Position numbers and translations under genes: made by a program. Below, in pieces: positions 17,307 to 24,222 of a stretch of DNA of 32,676 nt. The notes beneath the pieces were generated by a model, which did no database searches, was not told the origin of the DNA, and worked only from the letters and a program-made list of their open reading frames with translations. The number at the start of each line of letters is the position of its first letter. Position 1 is the first letter of the stretch. This DNA is from Lutibacter sp. (GTDB lineage Bacteria; Bacteroidota; Bacteroidia; Flavobacteriales; Flavobacteriaceae), in NCBI GenBank assembly GCA_028696945.1, contig JAQVGD010000014.1, positions 1 to 32,676 on the forward strand. The letters are read 5' to 3'.

Positions 17307-17888
17307 TTAAATTCTAATAGCATTCCAGGCCGATTCAAACGCTTCGGTCAGATTGCCTTCGGTTAATTCAAAATCATTTCTTTGTTGCATTGTCATTAAA
17401 AATGCCAATGGATAAATAGCATAGGCATACAACAGGTATGGCGAAACGGATTTTATAATTCCTTCTTTTTGTCCGCGTTTCCACAAATCGAGCAGCGGTT
17501 GCAAGTTTTTTAAACCTTCCTGTCTGCTTTCTTCATCAATCATCGTTGATATATTGTCGCATTGCGATAAAAATTTTGCTTCTTCAACCTGATGTAATTT
17601 AAATTGCGCCATGTTCCTCCAAATCAGTTCAAAGCCTTTTTTTACAGGTAAATCTGGTAAATAATTTTTAAAAGCAGCTTCGCTAAAACTTGCTTTATTT
17701 TCGAGATACAATCGGTTTATCAAGTCCTGTTTGTTCTCAAAATAAATATAAATAGTTGCTGGCGAAACATCGGCCATTTTTGCTATTTTAGACATTGGCG
17801 CATCATGAAAACCGTTGTTATTTACCAAGTGAAGCGTTGCATTGAGTAGCGCAATTCGTTTTTCGTTACTTTTTGTTCGTTTTGCCAT
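17307..17888 (-). CDS. TetR/AcrR-family transcriptional regulator
   Basis: A one-domain-plus-ligand-pocket repressor of 193 residues. The N-terminal helix-turn-helix reads MSKIAKMADVSPATIYIYFENKQDLINRLY. The C-terminal half is helical and variable and would bind the inducer. I place the start at the ATG at 17888 (MAKRTKSNEK) and not at 17906, because the -7 box at 17917-17924 would leave only a few bases of leader before the earlier ATG. It heads a five-gene minus-strand operon of reductases and probably represses it through the palindrome at 17941-17954. Ligand unknown, likely an electrophile or quinone. Confidence 0.9.
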   Translation of the reverse strand: MAKRTKSNEKRIALLNATLHLVNNNGFHDAPMSKIAKMADVSPATIYIYFENKQDLINRLYLENKASFSEAAFKNYLPDLPVKKGFELIWRNMAQFKLHQVEEAKFLSQCDNISTMIDEESRQEGLKNLQPLLDLWKRGQKEGIIKSVSPYLLYAYAIYPLAFLMTMQQRNDFELTEGNLTEAFESAWNAIRI

Positions 17889-17916
17889 CGTTAAATTTGA
17901 ATTCATTTTTCTGTTG

Positions 17917-17924
17917 CAAAGATA
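17917..17924 (-). promoter_or_regulatory. -7 box of the tetR operon
   Basis: TATCTTTG on minus matches TAnnTTTG exactly. Its -33 region overlaps the palindrome at 17941-17954, so a bound repressor would block polymerase. Confidence 0.6.
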
Positions 17925-17940
17925 AACAAAATATTTACAA

Positions 17941-17954
17941 AATGAACGTTCATT
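17941..17954. promoter_or_regulatory. Probable TetR operator (14-bp perfect palindrome)
   Basis: AATGAACGTTCATT is self-complementary over 14 bases. It is framed by the longer arms TTTACAAAA (17934-17942) and TTTTGTAAA (17957-17965), which are complementary but offset by four bases. It lies between the tetR -7 box and the rlmF promoter, a usual place for an autoregulatory operator. TGAACGTTCA-type cores occur in other TetR sites (from memory). Confidence 0.65.
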
Positions 17955-17966
17955 CGTTTTGTAAAA

Positions 17967-17995
17967 TTGATAATCCTAAAAAATTGTTATTTTTG
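17967..17995 (+). promoter_or_regulatory. Promoter of rlmF
   Basis: TTG (17967-17969), an 18-base spacer, then TATTTTTG (17988-17995). Both elements and the spacing match the Bacteroidota consensus. It is 16 bases before the ATG at 18012 and starts 12 bases from the palindrome, so TetR binding could also affect it. Confidence 0.7.
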
Positions 17996-18011
17996 CAGAA
18001 TTATAGATATT

Positions 18012-18938
18012 ATGGGAACCAACAAAAAACCAAGCGAACTTCATCCAAACAACAAACATAACAAAGGTTATGATTTTAAGGAATTGTGTGACGCCTACCC
18101 ACCGTTGAAAGTATATGTGTTTGTGAACGTTTATGGTACTGAAACTTTAGATTTTGCGAACCAAAAAGCAGTAAAAAGTTTAAACACGGCTTTATTGTTT
18201 AAATACTATAAGGTTAAATTTTGGGAATTTCCCGATGAAAATTTATGTCCGCCCATTCCTGGCAGAGTTGATTATATCCATTATTTAGCCGATTTGCTGA
18301 ATGAATTCGGAATTTTAGAAAACGCAAAAGTATTGGATATTGGCACCGGAGCGAATTGTATTTATCCGCTTTTAGGAAATGCTGCATACAGCTGGAAGTT
18401 TGTTGGAACCGATATTGATTTGAAATCATTAGAAATTGCCAAGTTAATTATAAAAGAGAACGAACTTGACCAGTCCATTAAATTGTTGAAGCAAGCCCAT
18501 TCAACCCAAGTTTTAAAAGGAATTTTAGTTGAAACCGATAAGTTTTCAGCAGCAATGTGCAATCCGCCGTTTTATGGTTCACAAGAAGAAGCGATGATGG
18601 CCAATACAAGAAAATTAACTGGTTTGGGAAATGAAAATAATTCCAACCTGAGAAATTTTGGAGGAAAACAACAAGAATTATGGTATAAAGGTGGGGAAAA
18701 AGCATTTCTTCATACCTATTTATATGAAAGTTCTATGTTTAAAACGCAATGCTTTTGGTACAGCACTTTGGTTTCCAAAAAGGAAAATGTTGAAGGAATG
18801 TGCGATTCCCTAAAAAAATTAAAGGCAACGGATATAAAAGTTATTCCAATGCACCAAGGCAATAAAATTACCCGAATTGTGGCATGGACTTTTTTAACCG
18901 AGCAAGAACAAAAAGAGTGGAATATTCAAGAAAAATAA
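18012..18938 (+). CDS. rlmF: 23S rRNA (adenine-1618 N6)-methyltransferase
   Basis: RlmF methylates A1618 of 23S rRNA with SAM. The 308-residue product starts MGTNKKPSELHPNNKHNKGY; the HPxNKHNKGYDF block is the normal N-terminus of the family. A longer reading from TTG at 17967 is rejected because it would begin inside the promoter. The SAM motif VLDIGTGANCIYPLLG begins at 107, and the catalytic NPPF is at 184-187 followed by YGSQEEA. The end is close to the strong terminator at 18961. It is transcribed alone, divergent from tetR. Confidence 0.94.
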   Translation: MGTNKKPSELHPNNKHNKGYDFKELCDAYPPLKVYVFVNVYGTETLDFANQKAVKSLNTALLFKYYKVKFWEFPDENLCPPIPGRVDYIHYLADLLNEFGILENAKVLDIGTGANCIYPLLGNAAYSWKFVGTDIDLKSLEIAKLIIKENELDQSIKLLKQAHSTQVLKGILVETDKFSAAMCNPPFYGSQEEAMMANTRKLTGLGNENNSNLRNFGGKQQELWYKGGEKAFLHTYLYESSMFKTQCFWYSTLVSKKENVEGMCDSLKKLKATDIKVIPMHQGNKITRIVAWTFLTEQEQKEWNIQEK

Positions 18939-18960
18939 GTTTAGAATTCCATTAAAATAA

Positions 18961-18989
18961 AAAAGAGGGACGCATTGCGTCCCTCTTTT
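18961..18989. terminator. Strong bidirectional terminator, rlmF / ssb
   Basis: AAAAGAGGGACGC (18961-18973) and GCGTCCCTCTTTT (18977-18989) form a perfect 13-bp stem with a 3-base loop. The A-run and T-run at the ends give a U-tract in both directions. It lies between convergent rlmF and ssb. Confidence 0.92.
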
Positions 18990-19020
18990 CACTTTTTCAT
19001 TTCAATAGCAATTTCCCTCA

Positions 19021-19356
19021 TTATTTGAAGCCTAACAGCAACATTTCATTCACAATAATTTCGGTCACATACCTTTTAATACCATCTTTATCATCGTAGC
19101 TTCTTGAGGTCAATTTACCTTCAATGGCCACTTCTTTGCCTTTTTCCAAATATTTTTCAGCAACTTCAGCTGTTTTTTCCCAAGCTATCACATTGTGCCA
19201 TTGGGTATCCGTTACTTTTTCTCCTTTGGCATTTTTGTAGCTTTCATTTGTGGCAATAGAGAATTTTGCCAATTTTTTTCCCGATTCTAAAGTGATGATT
19301 TCAGGATTGTTTCCTAAGTTTCCAATTAACTGTACTTTGTTTCTTAACGTACTCAT
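19021..19356 (-). CDS. ssb: Short single-stranded DNA-binding protein
   Basis: An OB-fold SSB of 111 residues beginning MSTLRNKVQLIGNLGNNPEI. It carries the conserved WHNVIAWEKTAEVAEKYLEKG and VAIEGKLTSRSYDDKDG strands. The protein stops right after the OB fold at NEMLLLGFK. It has no Gly/Pro-rich linker and no acidic DDxxF-type C-terminal tip, through which normal SSB recruits repair and replication partners. A longer SSB is therefore expected elsewhere in the genome and this one is probably an accessory paralogue. It has its own TACATTTG box on minus and is divergent from the NUMOD4/HNH gene. Confidence 0.92.
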   Translation of the reverse strand: MSTLRNKVQLIGNLGNNPEIITLESGKKLAKFSIATNESYKNAKGEKVTDTQWHNVIAWEKTAEVAEKYLEKGKEVAIEGKLTSRSYDDKDGIKRYVTEIIVNEMLLLGFK

Positions 19357-19406
19357 AAGATAAGGTTTTAAATTTAGTTAAATATCATTAGTTCAATTCA
19401 ACAGGA

Positions 19407-19414
19407 CAAATGTA
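19407..19414 (-). promoter_or_regulatory. -7 box of ssb
   Basis: TACATTTG on minus matches TAnnTTTG, about 50 bases before the ssb ATG. No clear -33 element. Confidence 0.45.
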
Positions 19415-19479
19415 AGTTGGGTATTTTATGTTATTCGGTTGGTATTTAATTACTTTCGATTGTAAATATTTGTAGTCGC

Positions 19480-19508
19480 TTGTAAACGGATAATATTTAG
19501 TATCTTTG
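19480..19508 (+). promoter_or_regulatory. Promoter of the NUMOD4/HNH gene
   Basis: TTG (19480-19482), an 18-base spacer, then TATCTTTG (19501-19508): full Bacteroidota consensus. The ATG follows 23 bases later. Confidence 0.7.
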
Positions 19509-19531
19509 ATTTTAACTACTAAAAAACACAG

Positions 19532-20086
19532 ATGATTGTACATTTTAGAAATGAAATTTGGATGCCCTTTTCCAATGAAAAGTGGTGTGAAGAAGATGAA
19601 TACATGGTTTCAAACTATGGACGTGTTAAAAAGAAAAAAATTCATCAGGAAAATTGGCGGCTATCTCCAACGTCATTAATTAATGGCTATGAGTCTTTTG
19701 GCATTGTAAAAAAAGGAAAATTAAGCAAGTCGGCCTACTATGTTCACAAGGCCGTTGGCATATTGTTTTTAGAAAAAAGAGATGACCAAAAATATGTAAT
19801 TCATTTAGATTTTGATAAATTAAATAATGTTGCCGGTAATTTAAAATGGGTAAATAGAACAGAAATGTATTTACACCATAAAAAAAATCCAAAAAAAATT
19901 GCGAGAATTGGTAAAGTTACCTATTCAAAATTGAGTGAAGGCAAGGTAAGAATGATTAAAAAGAAAATGTTAGACCCAAACAGAAGAACCAGAGTACGCC
20001 TAATTGCCAAACAATTCGGCATTTCAGAAATGCAGTTATACAGAATTAAGTCGGGCGAAAATTGGGGTCATGTAATAATTGATTAA
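19532..20086 (+). CDS. NUMOD4 / HNH-type nuclease-like protein with C-terminal HTH
   Basis: A 184-residue protein. Residues 9-35 (IWMPF....YMVSNYGRVKK) are a NUMOD4 DNA-binding motif as in homing endonucleases. Residues about 70-115 look like an HNH_3 core: VHKAVGILFL, then VIHLDFDKLNN and NLKWVNRTEM. The key His and the NN pair are kept, but the usual Asn before His is Ile, so activity is uncertain. The C-terminus (about 130-180) has a Hin-like helix-turn-helix, RVRLIAKQFGISEMQLYRIKSGENWGHV. Freestanding genes of this type are usually phage or mobile-element derived, yet this one has a perfect host-type promoter. It is divergent from ssb. Function unknown. Confidence 0.75.
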   Translation: MIVHFRNEIWMPFSNEKWCEEDEYMVSNYGRVKKKKIHQENWRLSPTSLINGYESFGIVKKGKLSKSAYYVHKAVGILFLEKRDDQKYVIHLDFDKLNNVAGNLKWVNRTEMYLHHKKNPKKIARIGKVTYSKLSEGKVRMIKKKMLDPNRRTRVRLIAKQFGISEMQLYRIKSGENWGHVIID

Positions 20087-20138
20087 TAAATATTTAATAA
20101 AATGGCTAAATTAAAATCGCTGATTCAAAGCGAATTAT

Positions 20139-20274
20139 GGGCGTTTCCCCCGCCGAAAAGGCGGGGGTCGTGCTTTTCATTGCAATCCGTCATTGCGAGC
20201 AGAGCGTGGCAATCTGTTCAACATATTGCACAACAAGCTCGCAACGCCGGGATTTCCATTGCAATCACTAACGC
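20139..20274 (+). repeat. Bacteroidota intergenic repeat element (GGGCGT...TAACGC type)
   Basis: A 136-base non-coding element starting GGGCGT (20139) and ending CACTAACGC (20266-20274). It has an 8-bp GC stem CCCCCGCC/GGCGGGGG (20147-20167) around GAAAA and a GTCATTGCGAGC segment near 20190. It is much more GC-rich than its surroundings. I recognise the end sequences and the CGTCATTGCGAG core as common interspersed repeats of Bacteroidota genomes (from memory). The stem could also terminate the upstream gene. Confidence 0.65.
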
Positions 20275-20282
20275 AGCTTGAA
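20270..20282 (+). repeat. 13-bp inverted repeat, left copy
   Basis: AACGCAGCTTGAA. The exact reverse complement lies at 21109-21121, so the pair flanks the 88-bp leader copy A and the zinc-finger gene. Sequence after both copies is A-rich (AAAAcAAAAAC-like), giving weak extended similarity. Confidence 0.6.
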
Positions 20283-20368
20283 GTGAAAACAAAAACAGAA
20301 GTCAATTCAACTTTTTCAAATAGCGGTAATTATTAAAAAATAGCCAATAATAAAGATAAAAAAATGTT

Positions 20369-20456
20369 ATGAAACGAGCATATCAAATTATGATACACAG
20401 AGGAATGATTAATGGCGAACTGCATCTGTACCAACAAAAAAATAAAATATAAACAG
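20369..20456 (+). repeat. 88-bp leader element, copy A
   Basis: Eighty-eight bases from ATGAAACGAGC to AAACAG, ending exactly before the ATG of the zinc-finger gene. Copies B and C are at 29275-29362 and 29363-29450. It contains a short ORF from its own first ATG (20369-20452, MKRAYQIMIHRGMINGELHL then YQQKNKI, 27 residues). A second ATG at 20412 is in frame with the downstream gene. Confidence 0.88.
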
Positions 20457-20459
20457 ATG
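20381..20459 (+). promoter_or_regulatory. Candidate start-codon-sequestering RNA switch, copy A
   Basis: Stem 1 is TATCA (20381-20385) / TGATA (20391-20395). TCTGT at 20425-20429 can pair either with ACAGA at 20397-20401, or, as CATCTGT (20423-20429), with ACAGATG (20453-20459), which includes the start codon. The two pairings exclude each other. Folding is by eye only. Confidence 0.5.
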
Positions 20460-20804
20460 AAAAAAAAATGCCTAGAATGTGACGAGCCTTTTAGCGGAAG
20501 GGTTGATAAAAAATTCTGTTCGGATTATTGTAGAAATAGCTACAACAACAAAATTGACAAAGACAGTAAAAATTTAATTAGAAACACCAATAATTGGCTT
20601 AGGAAAAACCATAGATTGCTTTCTCAACTAAACGAAACAGGAAAAACCAAAGTTACCAAAAGAAAACTGCTGGACGGGAATTTCGATTTTAACTATTTCA
20701 CGTCAATTTATACCACAAAAACTGGAAATACCTATTTTTACATTTATGATCAAGGTTATTTGGCTTTGGAAAATGACTATTATTTGTTGATTAAAAGGGA
20801 ATAA
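20457..20804 (+). CDS. Small zinc-finger-like protein of unknown function
   Basis: A 115-residue cytoplasmic protein beginning MKKKCLECDEPFSGRVDKKF. C5-x2-C8 and C21-x3-C25 (FCSDYCRNSYNN) form a treble-clef/zinc-ribbon-like site of the kind in DUF2116-type and MYND-like small fingers. The rest is basic, then ends in an aromatic-rich strand region (NTYFYIYDQGYLALENDYYL). I recall similar short proteins across Flavobacteriia as hypotheticals. The start at 20457 keeps the finger intact; an in-frame ATG at 20412 would add 15 residues encoded by the 88-bp repeat. No function is assigned. The leader element directly before its ATG suggests translational control. Confidence 0.8.
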   Translation: MKKKCLECDEPFSGRVDKKFCSDYCRNSYNNKIDKDSKNLIRNTNNWLRKNHRLLSQLNETGKTKVTKRKLLDGNFDFNYFTSIYTTKTGNTYFYIYDQGYLALENDYYLLIKRE

Positions 20805-21282
20805 CTATCTGTCTGTTCTGATTAACATTCCGTTTCTGCGTATTTTATGCTAAAAATTAAGAAAGAAATTAAAAATCGAGAATTCAAATGAAATTTGCTT
20901 TTAACCACAAAGTAAAGAAAATTGGCAAAATACTAAATAGACTTTCGATTTAAGAAGCTTTAGAATTTGGGAATTTTTCAAAATATAATGAATTTTAAAG
21001 GATGATTCTAGCTTCTACGTCAGGAGACTTCACAAAGTGGATTTTTTACAGATGATTTGTAGAAACTCAGGATTGATTAATTTAAATTGAAATTAAGTTT
21101 TTTTTTATTTCAAGCTGCGTTTGGGGTTATTTCACCTATTTTTATTTTGTTTTGGAGTTCAGTGAGCCTTGTTTACCCTTTTACTTTTCTTGGTTTAAAT
21201 CAAATTTAATATTTAAATAAACACAAGATTATCTCATATACAAACATTAAATGACAGATTGAAACGAAAAGTACGACCAAAA
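20805..21282. other. Gene-free spacer before mgtE end
   Basis: About 480 AT-rich bases with no supported gene. It holds the right copy of the 13-bp inverted repeat (21109-21121, TTCAAGCTGCGTT). I see no promoter box or strong hairpin. Confidence 0.45.
21109..21121 (-). repeat. 13-bp inverted repeat, right copy
   Basis: Reverse complement of 20270-20282. See the left copy. Confidence 0.6.
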
Positions 21283-22638
21283 TTAAAATCCCAATATCAT
21301 TTTAGCGATCCAAAAATAAATTAAGATCCCAAATATATCATTGCTTGTGGTAATAAATGGACCCGTTGCCAAAGCTGGGTTTATGCCCATTTTGTCTAAA
21401 ATAATAGGAATAAAAGTTCCAATTATAGAGGCGATTATAATTACAGTGACCAAAGAAATGGCAACGGTAATTCCAACTTTAATGTCGAAACCCAGAAAGA
21501 ACATGCCAGCCGACATTAACAGTGCCGCAAGTGCCAAACCGTTTAACAGGCTTAATGAAATTTCTTTCAGAAGTCTTTTCCACCAAGTACCCTTTAAACT
21601 GTCATTTGCCAAACCTTGAAGGATAATTGCAGAAGATTGTACGCCAACGTTTCCTGCCATTGCCGCAATTAAAGGCGTGAAAAAGAAGAGTTCTTTGTAT
21701 TTTACCATAGCAGATGAAAATCCACCTAAAATGGAAACACTTACAAACCCGCCAAACAATGCCAGAATTAACCAAGGTAAACGCGCTCTTGTCAACTCCC
21801 AAATCGTATCATCGGCTTCAACATCCTGAGAAATCCCCGCAGCCATCTGGTAATCTTTTTCCGCTTGGTCCTTAATAACGTCAATAATATCATCAATGGT
21901 AATTCTTCCCACCAAACGACCAGCTTTATCAACTACAGGAATAGCTTCCAAATCGTATTTTTGCATGATTCTTGCCACATCTTCGGCTTTATCGTCCACA
22001 TGCACAAAAAAAACTTTTTTTATAAAAACATCTTTAATGGCGGTTCTGGTTGTAGTTGTTAACAAATCTTTTAACGACAACCGTCCTTTTAAGATGTTAT
22101 GATCATCAACCACATAAATGGAATGTACGCGGGTCACTTCCTCAGCTTGGGTGCGCATTTCTTTAACACATCTGAGCACAGTCCAATTTTCGTTTACTTT
22201 TACCAACTCTTTCGCCATTAAACCACCCGCAGAATTTTCGTGATATCGTAAAAGATCTCGAATGTCATTGGCATGCGCTTCATCTTCAATATGGGAAATT
22301 ACTTCTTCCTGTTGCAGGTCGGTAAGTTCCGCAATAATATCGGCGGCATCATCGGTATCCAATTCTGAAATCTCTTCCGCAATTTCTTTGGATGAAAGTC
22401 CGCCCAATATTTTTTCACGGGTATTTTCATCCAATTCGGTAATAATGTCTGCAGTTACATCGCTATCCAGTAATTTTATTAAATAGATCCCTTCCTCAAT
22501 GGTTAAGTCTTCGATAATTTCGGCAATATCGGCATAATGCACTTCTTCCAGAAGTCTTAAAATTGCCTCATTTTTCTCGCCAGCAATTAATTCCTGAATT
22601 TTTTCGATGTAATCTTTCGTCATTTCAAATGACATCAT
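21283..22638 (-). CDS. mgtE: MgtE-type magnesium transporter/channel
   Basis: A 451-residue inner-membrane Mg2+ channel. The N-terminal superhelical domain (to about 135) has the repeated IxELDxxxxxDIIxEL pattern. Two CBS domains follow (about 135-265; [18 protein letters not shown] and [20 protein letters not shown]) and gate the pore by Mg2+ sensing. The C-terminal five-helix membrane domain contains [19 protein letters not shown] and the pore segment [17 protein letters not shown] with its conserved Asp. The start overlaps the end of ksgA by 14 bases; starts at 22635 or 22623 are also possible. It is last in the ribosome/Mg block. Confidence 0.94.
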   Translation of the reverse strand: MMSFEMTKDYIEKIQELIAGEKNEAILRLLEEVHYADIAEIIEDLTIEEGIYLIKLLDSDVTADIITELDENTREKILGGLSSKEIAEEISELDTDDAADIIAELTDLQQEEVISHIEDEAHANDIRDLLRYHENSAGGLMAKELVKVNENWTVLRCVKEMRTQAEEVTRVHSIYVVDDHNILKGRLSLKDLLTTTTRTAIKDVFIKKVFFVHVDDKAEDVARIMQKYDLEAIPVVDKAGRLVGRITIDDIIDVIKDQAEKDYQMAAGISQDVEADDTIWELTRARLPWLILALFGGFVSVSILGGFSSAMVKYKELFFFTPLIAAMAGNVGVQSSAIILQGLANDSLKGTWWKRLLKEISLSLLNGLALAALLMSAGMFFLGFDIKVGITVAISLVTVIIIASIIGTFIPIILDKMGINPALATGPFITTSNDIFGILIYFWIAKMILGF

Positions 22639-23401
22639 TTTCTATTTTGGAGGTCAAACTAATAAACTCTTGCACAGATAATTGTTCTGGGCGTTTGGCA
22701 AAGATAGGGTCTTCCCTTAAATTATCGGATAAATTGAGTGTTTTTAAGCTGTTTCTCATTGTTTTTCTGCGTTGGTTGAATGCGGTTTTAACAACGGTAT
22801 AAAATAATTTTTCGTTAACGGGTAAAGTATAATTTTCTTTTCTGATGAGCCTAATTACGCCAGATTCCACTTTTGGGGGCGGATCAAAAACAGTGGGCGG
22901 AACCGTAAATAAATATTCCACATCATAAAACGCCTGGGTTAAAACAGATAAAATACCATATACTTTACTGCCTTCTTTTTCCGCAATGCGTTTGGCAACT
23001 TCTTTTTGGAACATTCCTGAAAATTCAGGAATTTGATGTCTGTTTTCCAGAGTTTTGAATACGATCTGCGTGGAAATATTATAGGGGAAATTACCAATAA
23101 TTGCTACTTGTTCTCCGCCAAAATAATCGGACAGATTAATTTTAAGAAAGTCTTTTGAAATAATTTTATCAGACAAGTTTAAATAGTGGGTTTTTAAATA
23201 TTCCACTGATTCCGTGTCAATTTCAATCACGTGTACAAGCAAATCTTTTTTAAGAAGATACTTGGTTAAAACACCCATTCCTGGACCAATTTCCAACACA
23301 TTTTTATAGCCATTTTCCGTTAGGCTATCCGCAATATTTTGCGCTATTTGCTCGTCTTTCAAAAAATGTTGTCCAAGGTGTTTTTTTGCTCTAACACTCA
23401 T
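22625..23401 (-). CDS. rsmA: 16S rRNA dimethyladenosine transferase
   Basis: RsmA/KsgA dimethylates A1518 and A1519 in the 3' hairpin of 16S rRNA during 30S maturation. N-terminus [20 protein letters not shown] is diagnostic, followed by the SAM motif EIGPGMG (37-43) and the catalytic NFPY (104-107, usually NLPY). The C-terminal helical domain with [15 protein letters not shown] is complete. The length of 258 residues is normal. It lies 3 bases after the DUF4286 gene and overlaps mgtE, so the three are one transcript. Confidence 0.96.
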   Translation of the reverse strand: MSVRAKKHLGQHFLKDEQIAQNIADSLTENGYKNVLEIGPGMGVLTKYLLKKDLLVHVIEIDTESVEYLKTHYLNLSDKIISKDFLKINLSDYFGGEQVAIIGNFPYNISTQIVFKTLENRHQIPEFSGMFQKEVAKRIAEKEGSKVYGILSVLTQAFYDVEYLFTVPPTVFDPPPKVESGVIRLIRKENYTLPVNEKLFYTVVKTAFNQRRKTMRNSLKTLNLSDNLREDPIFAKRPEQLSVQEFISLTSKIENDVI

Positions 23402-23404
23402 AAA

Positions 23405-23737
23405 TTAGTTTTTAACGCTCCTGCTAAATTGTTCGCTGATTATTTTTAATTCGGTTCTAAAAGTTACAAATTTACTGTTAAAAAGTTTTAATGCTTCATC
23501 ACGCAATCTTGCGGCATCTTCTTTATAATAATCCTGTAAAGTTTCAATACTATCCGTGGTATATTGCACCGAATAGGTGGTGCCGCCCATTTCTTCCTCA
23601 ATCATCACTTGGCTCATTTTGGCATAGCTGAATTTTCCGGTTGAAAGCATCTCTGGGATGTGTTTTTCCTTCATCCATTGCAGCCATTCATCGTGAATAG
23701 ATTCTTCTATATTTGTGGTAACGTTGTAGATGTACAT
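23405..23737 (-). CDS. DUF4286 family protein
   Basis: A 110-residue soluble protein, MYIYNVTTNIEESIHDEWLQ at the N-terminus. The W-x2-WMKEKHIPEML and TYSVQYTTDSIETLQDYY segments mark it as DUF4286, a ferredoxin-like alpha/beta fold of unknown function found in Bacteroidota beside ksgA. It is the first gene of the DUF4286-ksgA-mgtE unit. No catalytic residues can be named. Confidence 0.85.
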   Translation of the reverse strand: MYIYNVTTNIEESIHDEWLQWMKEKHIPEMLSTGKFSYAKMSQVMIEEEMGGTTYSVQYTTDSIETLQDYYKEDAARLRDEALKLFNSKFVTFRTELKIISEQFSRSVKN

Positions 23738-23756
23738 TTTTATAAAATTATATGTA

Positions 23757-23810
23757 GGGACAGGTCGCGACCTGTCCGTTCATTAGGGACAGGTCGCGAT
23801 CTGTCCGTTC
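23757..23810. repeat. Tandem 29-bp palindromic repeat
   Basis: Two units with a 29-base period. The first holds the perfect 20-bp palindrome GGACAGGTCGCGACCTGTCC (23758-23777). The second (23787-23806) has one change (GATC for GACC). Each is followed by GTTC. They could form strong hairpins in either transcript. Confidence 0.85.
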
Positions 23811-23887
23811 TAAAAATCTGGTCATATTACTGATTCAAAATTCATCATTCAAAATATCATTTTCCTATTTGCCACTGCCTTTTTAAG

Positions 23888-23937
23888 CTTCGGTCTCCCG
23901 ACTTCCGACTTCCGTCTTCCGACTTCGGTTTTCCCAA
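23888..23937. repeat. Degenerate outlier of the 14-bp CTTCGGTCTTCCGA repeat
   Basis: About 50 bases of CTTCGGTCTCCCGACTTCCG-like sequence, the same family as the array at 24050-24220 but scrambled. Confidence 0.7.
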
Positions 23938-23981
23938 CGCTAGCTCCAGCAGAATTTTTTCAAATAATTTCATGTTTTTTA

Positions 23982-24033
23982 CACACCCCTAACCCTCCCG
24001 CTGGAAAAGCGGGACAGGCTTCTCGAGAGGGGA
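23982..24033. repeat. Hairpin spacer with ACCCCTAACCCT...GAGAGGGG arms
   Basis: Outer arms CCCCT and AGGGG enclose an inner 6-bp stem CCCGCT (23997-24002) / AGCGGG (24008-24013) with a GGAAA loop. This is a common form of interspersed intergenic repeat in Flavobacteriia (from memory). Confidence 0.5.
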
Positions 24034-24049
24034 ATTAATTGCGGTTGCA

Positions 24050-24220
24050 CTTCGGTCTTCCGACTTCGGTCTTCCGACTTCGGTCTTCCGACTTCGGTCT
24101 TCCGACTTCGGTCTTCCGACTTCGGTCTTCCGACTTCGGTCTTCCGACTTCGGTCTCCCGTCTTCGATCTCCCGTCTTCCGACTTCTGTCTTCGGTCTTC
24201 CAACTTCCGCCTTCCGTCTT
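24050..24220. repeat. 14-bp tandem repeat array
   Basis: Seven exact copies of CTTCGGTCTTCCGA in a row (24050-24147), then a degenerate tail to about 24220 that stops 2 bases before the end of the TPR gene. The ORFs over it on both strands are low-complexity artefacts of the repeat. Confidence 0.93.
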
Positions 24221-24222
24221 CC

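Noticed and set aside
17967-18011. 15-residue N-terminal extension of rlmF from a TTG start
   Set aside because: It starts inside the promoter's -33 element; the family N-terminus begins shortly after the ATG at 18012.
20369-20456. Known riboswitch (TPP, cobalamin, SAM, c-di-GMP, preQ1) as identity of the 88-bp element
   Set aside because: None of the conserved cores of those classes that I know is present, and the length is small for most of them.
24050-24220. CRISPR array
   Set aside because: Repeats are head-to-tail with no spacers and only 14 bases long; no cas genes nearby.
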